DNA of 14,105 nt, from assembly GCA_027600665.1 (NCBI GenBank), contig JADGJL010000772.1:1-14105 (forward strand), in the 5' to 3' direction. Source of the DNA: Irineochytrium annulatum (lineage: Eukaryota > Chytridiomycota > Chytridiomycetes > Chytridiales > Chytridiaceae). A program made the translations under genes and the position numbers. The notes beneath the pieces were generated by a model. It searched no databases. It was given only the letters and a program-made list of their open reading frames with translations, and had not been told where the DNA came from. Below are positions 8,808 to 14,105 of the stretch, one piece after another (the first letter of the stretch is position 1; every line of letters starts with the position of its first letter).

Positions 8808-10422
8808 ATGCTCCCCATCCGCTCGCTCCTCTCCGTCTTCGCTCTCGTGGCCGCGGCCTCGGCCCAGAGCTGCCCGTACCTCGATGCCTCGGCGGCGCCG
8901 GTGACCTACACGGCCAAGCCCGTTTTCTACCAGGGCCAGGCGACATGGTAAGGATTTCGAACTGCTCGGTGCGGCCGCTGGTGGATCGGGTGGTGGATGG
9001 GGCGGCCTGTCGACGGGTCGAAGCGAATGGAGGAATGAGAGTGCTGGCGAGGAGGGACAGGGTGCGGTTCGCGCGGACCCGTTCTCGTGGCTCTTACGAC
9101 TGGAGGGATTGGCGGCCTGGCGGAGCGAAAAGGGATGCCGTTTCGAGAATGCCCGTTCTCATGGTTTACATAAAAGGTGCTACCCGATGGGTTCCTACGC
9201 CCCGACGGACGCGGGCTACGTCAACGCCCGGACCGTGATTCAGCCCGTTTACCCGGACGGCTCGGCCGCCGGCGACCTGCTCTTCGACTCGACCCCGTGC
9301 GATAGCTCGGCCTCCCCCTTGTTCGTTCAGCTCCGCGTGAATGTCGGCGCGGAGACGGCGTACAACTCGCTCAGCAGCTACCAGTCGGCGCAATACGCTA
9401 AGCCGTACGATGGTGGGGACGGTGCCTTTAACCTGGTGATGGTCACCGCGGGCTCCAAGGTGGTGGACACCGCCTCCAACCCGAGCCCGGCGCCGGTTCC
9501 TCTCCTTTCCGGGTGGTACAAGTAAGTACCGGGAAGAGTTTATTGCGCGACACAACGGGTCTTTAACGAAGTCTTTTGTAGCGGCCAGAAGGTCCACTAC
9601 TTCTCCTTCGGCAACGTGCCGTACTACACCGACGACCAGGGCAACTACGCCACGGCCAACAAGGAGATCTACGTCCTTGAGGGCGGCTCTGTCAGCGGCG
9701 AGGCGCTCATCGACGCCGCCAGCCCGGACACGAACGTCTACACCGGCTTCTACGGCAAGTACACCTTCACGATCCCGGACGGCACGGAATACGCCGCCAA
9801 CACCTACAAGTCGACCGACCTCATCGGCGACGCCGCCGCCCCCGCCCCGGACGCCGTCATCGAGAACTGCCCGACCTCGTACATCGCCCCGGGCCTCGCG
9901 AGCTTCTCGGCTGTCAACTTTGTGTACTCCAAGAACGTGACGGCGTGCGCGCGCTCGAGCGCCGTGGCGGCGACCGTCGCGAGCTTCACCGAGGTCGCGA
10001 ACGAGATCCAGCAGCTCCAGCCCTACATTGTCGAGGCTCTCTCGTGCACCACATTCAACCCGAGGACCCTCCGGTACCTGAACGGCTACGGTAAGAGAGA
10101 CTTTCCTTCGCACGCTTTTTGTTCGCGGCGTTGTCACTGGCTTGTAGCGAGTACTCTAACACTCATTTTAATAGTAACGAAGGCCGGCAGCGCGGTGGGC
10201 TCCATTGCTGCGCTCCTTAACACCGACCCGTGCACGCCCGAGGCTCAGGCGCAGATTCAGTCGACCTGTGAGTAATTTATTGTAAATTTAACTTTTAGAA
10301 GGAAGAAAAACGACGCTAACGCTGATAAATCGATAGACACTAGCCTTGTGATGAACTTTGCGAACGTGAAGAAGTTCCTTCACAAGGTCGCAACTAAGAG
10401 CAAATGCCTTAACGGGTACTAG
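8808..10422 (+). CDS. Secreted protein with signal peptide, five exons, family not recognised
   Basis: Exons are 8808-8947, 9177-9521, 9582-10090, 10175-10267 and 10337-10422. They total 1173 nt, or 390 residues. The N terminus (MLPIRSLLSVFALVAAASA|Q) is a clear signal peptide with a likely ASA cleavage site. The mature chain has eight cysteines, which could form four disulfides, and one N-glycosylation sequon (NVTA). It contains GWYNGQKVHYFSFG, created by the exon 2/3 join. The C terminus ends in KCLNGY, close to YLNGY at the end of exon 3. No transmembrane segment or GPI-anchor signal is seen at the C terminus. Third codon positions in exons 2 and 3 are almost all C or G, more so than in exon 5, which suggests high expression (inference). 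Likely role: extracellular or cell-wall protein. The exon 1/2 join is the least certain one. Confidence 0.8.
8948..9176 (+). other. Intron 1 of the secreted-protein gene (229 nt, GC-rich)
   Basis: Donor is TG|GTAAGG and the proposed acceptor is ATAAAAG at 9176. The join makes a Trp codon and reads QATWCYPMGSYAP. It is three to four times longer than the gene's other introns, GC-rich, and lacks a clear CTAAC near the acceptor. Confidence 0.55.
9522..9581 (+). other. Intron 2 of the secreted-protein gene
   Basis: The intron is 60 nt, with donor AA|GTAAGT, branch-like TTTAAC at 9562-9567 and acceptor TTTTGTAG. The join creates an Asn codon and the sequence WYNGQKV. Confidence 0.88.
10091..10174 (+). 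other. Intron 3 of the secreted-protein gene
   Basis: The intron is 84 nt, with donor TACG|GTAAGA, branch CTCTAAC ending at 10160 and acceptor TTTAATAG. Phase 1; the join creates a Val codon. Confidence 0.85.
10268..10336 (+). other. Intron 4 of the secreted-protein gene
   Basis: The intron is 69 nt, with donor ACCT|GTGAGT, branch GCTAAC ending at 10320 and acceptor ATCGATAG. Phase 1; the join creates a Tyr codon and opens the last exon, which ends in KCLNGY and a TAG. Confidence 0.85.
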
Positions 10423-10825
10423 TTTCTCTTCATCATAATGTGGCAAGGCGGTTTGCGGAAAGAAAGGGGTCATGTTACTACAACGCGGGATAACTGTAAT
10501 TGGTTTGGGTGGAAAAATGCTTTTCAAGAGTAAAGTAGTATTGGGGTAATTGGGTTCACCTATAATTTTTCCTTTTTGCTGTTCTCCCTCATAGCGTCTC
10601 TCACATTATCTTGTTCTTTTCCGGACTTGTTCACTGTTTATCCGTATTCCGGTTCACGGTTTCGACTTCTTTAAACTTATTTTACACTGCACCAATCGCG
10701 TCGGTCCTTCTCGGTTTTATTGTTTCTCTGCGAACACCGCGCCGCATCATTGCAATAAAGTAGATGGACATAAAGTTTACTTGCTAAAAAGTGATATGGA
10801 CGCTCATATATTAACAACTCCATCA
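10423..10825. other. Short spacer between convergent secreted-protein and helicase genes
   Basis: This 403-bp AT-rich stretch carries the 3' ends of two converging transcripts. AATAAA at 10754-10759 could be a poly(A) signal for the plus-strand gene, although it lies 332 nt past the stop. Nothing else was recognised. Confidence 0.5.
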
Positions 10826-13061
10826 TTAACTAAGCCGCCTCAATACATCCTCCCCAAGCTTGACACTCTCCACCTTCATAAATCTCAAATACGACATCAT
10901 TTTGCTCTCAAACCGCGATCCCGGCAAAAAAGTGACCGCCGTTCCCGGTTTCCCAAACCTCCCCACGCGGCCCGACATGTGCATGTAGGTGGCCGGGTCC
11001 GGCGGCACACCAAGCATCATGACGTGCGTGATGAAGGGCAGGTCTAACCCTCGAGCGAAGTTCTCTGGCAGGACGAGGATATGGTTCGAGTCCGAAAAGA
11101 AATCGGATAGACTGTTGGTACTCGATGCCGAAGGCCCCGTGGCCTCCGGCGATGCCTTCACCGCTGCCGACCCTGCAGTCGTCGCCATAGCCGGATCCGG
11201 CACCCCGCTCATTGCGGCCAGATCCACGTTCTTAGGTACCCTCCCCGCCTTAACGCCACGCTCACGTAGCATCTCCGTCACCCTCGCGCTCGACACATTC
11301 GGATCGATCAACAGCACCCCCCTGGTGACCCCCATGGTCTTGCAAGCCGTTGCGACCGCGTCAATCATCAGCTCCTCGTCATCATCTACCCGTTCTTCCC
11401 ACTCTTTCTGCTGCGAATACGGCCTTGCGCCTTCAACGCCATCCTCGACAGCCTTTCGCGACAGCAGCTTCCACCTCTCAAGCTCCTCCGCCGTCATCAA
11501 ATTCCTCCACTCCCTCCGGCCCCAATCGAACACCACGCAGACATGCTCGATCGCCTTGGGACCTCCGTTCTCGTTCCCCCCGACGAAATCCAGCAGCAGC
11601 GGATCGACGACCCAACCCCGACGACCCTCAAGCTCCCGACGATGCTGCCTGCTCAACGTCGCGGAGCACAGCACGACCTGCAGCCGACGCTGGGACGGGT
11701 GTCGGCCGCCCATGCGCGTCAGGGACGCCGTAGGCTTTAGCCTCATAATCGCGGCCTTCTTCCGCTCCTCCTCCTCCTGCATCTCCCTCAATACCCACGG
11801 CCGCGTCTCCTTCGGCCCCCGGTGGCTCCTCCTCATCACCTCCTCTTCCTTCGTCTCCCACCCCATCTTCTTCGGATGCAAGGGCTGCTCCCCGGGCGCC
11901 GTCCTCCTCATTCTAACTATCCTGTCCATCAAGATCTCCGCGTACATCGGGTGTTCCTCCCTGCATCTCCGCTCCCTCTCGGTCTCGTAACGGGTTTCGA
12001 CCCGCACCATGGCGTCCGTCTCGTCGATCACGACGCTCTGTATCATCGTGAGGTCGATAGCGGGATTAAAGCGCAGCTCCCTTCGCTCCCTCCTGCTGGC
12101 TTCCTTCTCAAAGAGATATGCATCCCGGTCGAGGTCCAGCACCTCGAGGATCCGACGTGGGGTGCCGATGAGGAGCCGCGGGGTAGTGGTGCGCAGAAGG
12201 TCGAGTTGGGACGCGACGGGGGATTCGGGGATGAGGCATTGGACGTGTTTTGGCATATCTGACGGAGGTACGTCTCCCAGGAGCTCGCGAGACCATCGGT
12301 AGACTTGCAGCGCGAGTTCTGGTGTGGGCGTCAGGAAGATGGTGGAGAGGTATCGAATGCGTCGCCTCCACTTCCCGGGTCCCAGAGCGGCTACCGCGTC
12401 GGGCGCATCAAACTCGATATCCGGGTCCTCCGCGGTGGGTTTCGCGTCGACGGCTTCGTACAAGGGTGGATGCTTCTTGGATAGGATGGCGGCGATGATG
12501 CCGAGGGTCTTTCCCGAGCCTGTCATATCTCGGACGATCACGTCCCGGTGTGATATGAGAGCCGGGAACAGGGCGGTCTGGAGGGGCGTGGGTTTCTTGA
12601 TGTTGAGCCGGCGCGACAGGTTCTCCTTGATGCGGGTCGGTGTGCCGATCGATTCAAATGAGGACCCGATCTGTTCGTCGCGTCAGTCAAACGGCTAGAA
12701 AAGTTTGAGAACGGACCTCTCCCAACTGCACCCGTCCATAACGATCGTCCAGTTGAGTCTCTGGACGCGCCACCAGCGAGTCCTCGAGCTTCGCCGGCGC
12801 ACTCGGCGCCAGCCGGACGCGCTCGACACGCGGTTTTGCGATGCTGCTCCCTCCGCTCACAGGCTTGACGCCGATAGCCTGCGATGTTCCGCGCTCTCGG
12901 CGCGGGTGTTGGTCATGACGCTCTTGCCGCGGAGCTGTCGAACGATGGAACAGGCAGCGTGTCGGCCGAGATGGAGCGCACAGCAATGGGCGCCAGAGCG
13001 TTTCCAACGCGATGACCGCGACGGCAGCCGTTGGCCGTGGACGACAGCGCCGTTCGAGCAT
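10826..13061 (-). CDS. DEAD-box-like RNA helicase, probably mitochondrial (MRH4-like)
   Basis: Read on the minus strand, exon 1 is 13061-12717, the intron is 12716-12671 and exon 2 is 12670-10826, giving 729 residues. The N terminus (MLERRCRPRPTAAVAV..) is Arg-rich, almost free of acidic residues and resembles a mitochondrial presequence. Exon 2 opens with a Q-motif-like FESIGTPTR..KKPTPLQ. Then come motif I TGSGKT (165-170), Ia PTPELA (230-235), Ib TPRR (285-288), II DETD (331-334), III SAT (451-453), V ARGLD (654-658) and VI HMSGRVGRFG (679-688). Motif II departs from DEAD, Ia from PTRELA, and VI lacks the first Arg of HRxGR. About 115 residues separate motifs II and III, against roughly 30 in typical family members. 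It probably remodels RNA in mitochondria, perhaps in ribosome assembly as for fungal Mrh4; that assignment is tentative. The gene converges on the secreted-protein gene. Confidence 0.87.
12671..12716 (-). other. Intron of the helicase gene (46 nt)
   Basis: Read on the minus strand, the donor is GAG|GTCCGT, with TTGACTGAC as a branch-like element and GAACAG as acceptor. The join is phase 0 and gives VQLGE-IGSSFESIG, linking the presequence exon to the Q-motif. Without it the exon 1 frame stops nine codons later. It is very short and has a non-consensus donor. Confidence 0.72.
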
Positions 13062-13388
13062 CGAGAATGCGAGAAAAGGAAATTTGACGACTCACGAAGG
13101 AAGAAACCACAAAGGAACAACGTTTGTCCTTATTTTTCCACTATACGCAGCAATATGGGTGCAGAGGTCGACCACCGAAGCCTTCACGACGAGCCACGCA
13201 TAGCTAAGGGTCGATAACTTAAACAATTAATATTGACATCCCGACACCTTCCTAATCTCAACATCCGGCGTCGTGATGCTAGCGGGTGTGCGGGCCAATT
13301 CTTATTATGGCCTTGTCGTTAATTTTATGTAGGGTTGCATAATTCAAAATAAATTTTCTTAGTGCGCAGTAAAAATCTTGGTGTCAAC
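13062..13388. promoter_or_regulatory. Helicase promoter side and tRNA 5' flank
   Basis: This stretch of 327 bp lies upstream of the helicase start and of the tRNA. The frame stays open for a short distance upstream of the helicase ATG, but no upstream in-frame ATG with coding character was found. The stretch 13217-13390 is AT-rich. No further gene was recognised. Confidence 0.45.
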
Positions 13389-13471
13389 GGGCAGATGGCC
13401 GAGTTGGTCTAAGGCGCCACGTTAAGGCCGTGGTCTAGTAATAGGCGTGGGTTCGAATCCCACTCTGCTCA
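13389..13471 (+). tRNA. tRNA-Leu(AAG)
   Basis: The full cloverleaf can be drawn. The acceptor stem is GGGCAGA (13389-13395) with TCTGCTC (13464-13470), with one G-U pair, and A is the discriminator. The anticodon stem is CCACG/CGTGG with loop TTAAGGC, giving anticodon AAG at 13424-13426, which reads CUU/CUC leucine codons. A class II variable arm has stem CTA/TAG. The T arm is GTGGG-TTCGAAT-CCCAC. The internal promoter is visible: an A-box-like stretch at 13396-13407 and a perfect B box GGTTCGAATCC at 13450-13460. There is no intron. CCA is not encoded, as expected for a eukaryotic gene. Confidence 0.97.
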
Positions 13472-13472
13472 C

Positions 13473-13477
13473 TTTTT
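13473..13477 (+). terminator. RNA polymerase III terminator
   Basis: A run of five T begins two bases after the tRNA-Leu discriminator base, the usual Pol III stop signal on the coding strand. Confidence 0.85.
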
Positions 13478-13512
13478 GGGATTGTAACAGATTTTGTTTT
13501 TCATTTTTATTG

Positions 13513-13590
13513 AAGTTTGGGCATTTTTTTTAATCAAGTTTTGGCATTTTTTTTTTCAGCGTATAATTCTTGTTGGAAGTTTTGGCGTTT
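13513..13590 (+). repeat. Short direct repeats AAGTTTTGGCATTT
   Basis: Three imperfect copies of AAGTTT(T)GG(G)C(A/G)TTT start at 13513, 13536 and 13577. The first two continue into T runs of seven or more. They lie just downstream of the tRNA and could be slippage products; no function is indicated. Confidence 0.6.
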
Positions 13591-13639
13591 AACATGACGA
13601 TTTCCCGTATTCAATGCTGACGAGGCTTCGGCGCAAATG

Positions 13640-13750
13640 CACTAGCTGGTCTTCGCCCAACTGGACGGTGGCTGCCAGGTACAATAAACAAGAGTCTCTG
13701 GGCACCCGGAATGCACCATTCGAGCACCGTCGCACGCGAAAGGAAAAAGT
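13640..13750 (-). pseudogene. Decayed, internally deleted copy of the helicase gene 5' end
   Basis: Three blocks match the helicase 5' region in the same order and orientation. CCCAACTG is at 13656-13663 (helicase 12721-12728). GAGTCTCTGG is at 13692-13701 (12755-12764), at nearly the same spacing (28 against 26 nt between blocks). A 17-nt block at 13713-13729 matches 13047-13063 in 14 positions, and A/G-rich sequence follows in both. About 280 nt between the second and third blocks is missing here. The helicase ATG has become GTG in the copy, and the spacing difference of two bases shifts the frame, so it cannot encode a working protein. Confidence 0.6.
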
Positions 13751-14105
13751 TGCTCCGCGGTTGTTAGCAAACGGTATATTTATCCAAAAAAAGAAAAAAA
13801 AAGGTATGTAGAAGTGAAGTGTATAGTAGAAGACATGCTAATGTGGAAAATGCAACGGGAGACAACAAGGTGCAACTTGAAGTAAAAGACGAAGAAATCA
13901 AAGTGGATACAACAAAAGCGTTACAAGACGAGTGCGGCAGGGATATAAAAAAGCGAGAGGACACTGACATAATGAAGAAAACGACGAAAGGAGGTAGCAT
14001 GCCCCGATATATTGCAATCTCAAGCTGCCCGCGCTCTTGAACGCGGCGTCAAAGCAACTCCAAAAACACCCTCTCACCTCGACGAGATCGAAAGCTGCCA
14101 ACAAC
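13751..14105. other. Right-edge sequence, purine-rich, no supported gene
   Basis: The stretch starts with an A-rich run near 13786-13801 and stays purine-rich on the plus strand to about 13990. A plus-strand lysine/glutamate-rich frame (13819-14040) lacks an ATG near its start. In another plus-strand frame the last 120 nt or so are open to the edge and read protein-like (GAT ATA TTG CAA ...), which could be the beginning of an exon continuing off the window. I cannot decide. Confidence 0.3.

Noticed and set aside
9166..10137. A 323-residue minus-strand ORF opposite the secreted-protein gene
   Set aside because: It is the mirror of C/G-ending codons, giving a Val/Arg/Gly-rich product. It also runs through intron 2 of the plus-strand gene and has no motif of its own.
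12913..13110. An alternative helicase N terminus in another frame that also looks like a mitochondrial presequence
   Set aside because: It starts at GTG, ends in TGA, and no convincing intron joins it to the helicase frame. The ATG at 13061 opens the frame that splices correctly to the Q-motif exon.
13614..13811. A 65-residue plus-strand ORF downstream of the tRNA
   Set aside because: It is antisense to the decayed helicase fragment and ends in a poly-lysine run from an A tract.
1..14105. CRISPR array, bacterial operon or prophage-like defence system
   Set aside because: No regular short repeats with spacers. Introns, a tRNA without encoded CCA and the gene spacing show eukaryotic nuclear DNA.

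Overview
The window looks like nuclear DNA of a filamentous or early-diverging (possibly zoosporic) fungus. Genes are GC-rich and separated by AT-richer spacers. They carry short spliceosomal introns (46-84 nt, with one of 229 nt) that have GT..AG ends and often a CTAAC-like branch point close to the acceptor. There is a fungal-type C2H2 zinc-finger gene, a eukaryotic secreted protein with a signal peptide, a mitochondrial-looking RNA helicase and a Pol III tRNA gene. I cannot name the species or confidently place the phylum.

Layout from left to right. (1) 74-2891 (+): a long, disordered, serine- and arginine-rich protein in two exons. Its second exon holds about five degenerate copies of a module 'RSWxDVxSSAA... 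RSVSLK ... VDFLNGE'. (2) 3815-5890 (-): a second disordered, arginine/serine-rich protein, tail-to-tail with the first. Both proteins show a set of short motifs in the same order, so I infer that they are diverged paralogues. (3) 6543-7837 (+): a three-finger C2H2 transcription factor with an intron inside finger 2; it is divergent from gene 2 across a 652-bp spacer. (4) 8808-10422 (+): a secreted, cysteine-containing protein of about 390 residues in five exons, strongly biased to C/G at third codon positions; no family recognised. (5) 10826-13061 (-): a two-exon DEAD-box-like RNA helicase with a probable mitochondrial presequence, convergent with gene 4. (6) 13389-13471 (+): tRNA-Leu(AAG). 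(7) About 13640-13750: a decayed, internally deleted copy of the 5' end of the helicase gene, beyond the tRNA.

The genes do not form an obvious pathway. The most unusual content is the tail-to-tail pair of motif-array proteins (genes 1 and 2). They combine many basophilic-kinase/14-3-3-like sites with a conserved 'VDFLNG' motif that in three of the four copies lies 31 residues after the phospho-site-like serine (35 in the other). This looks like a multivalent phospho-scaffold, but that role is inference. All calls come from reading the sequence; no database search was run.
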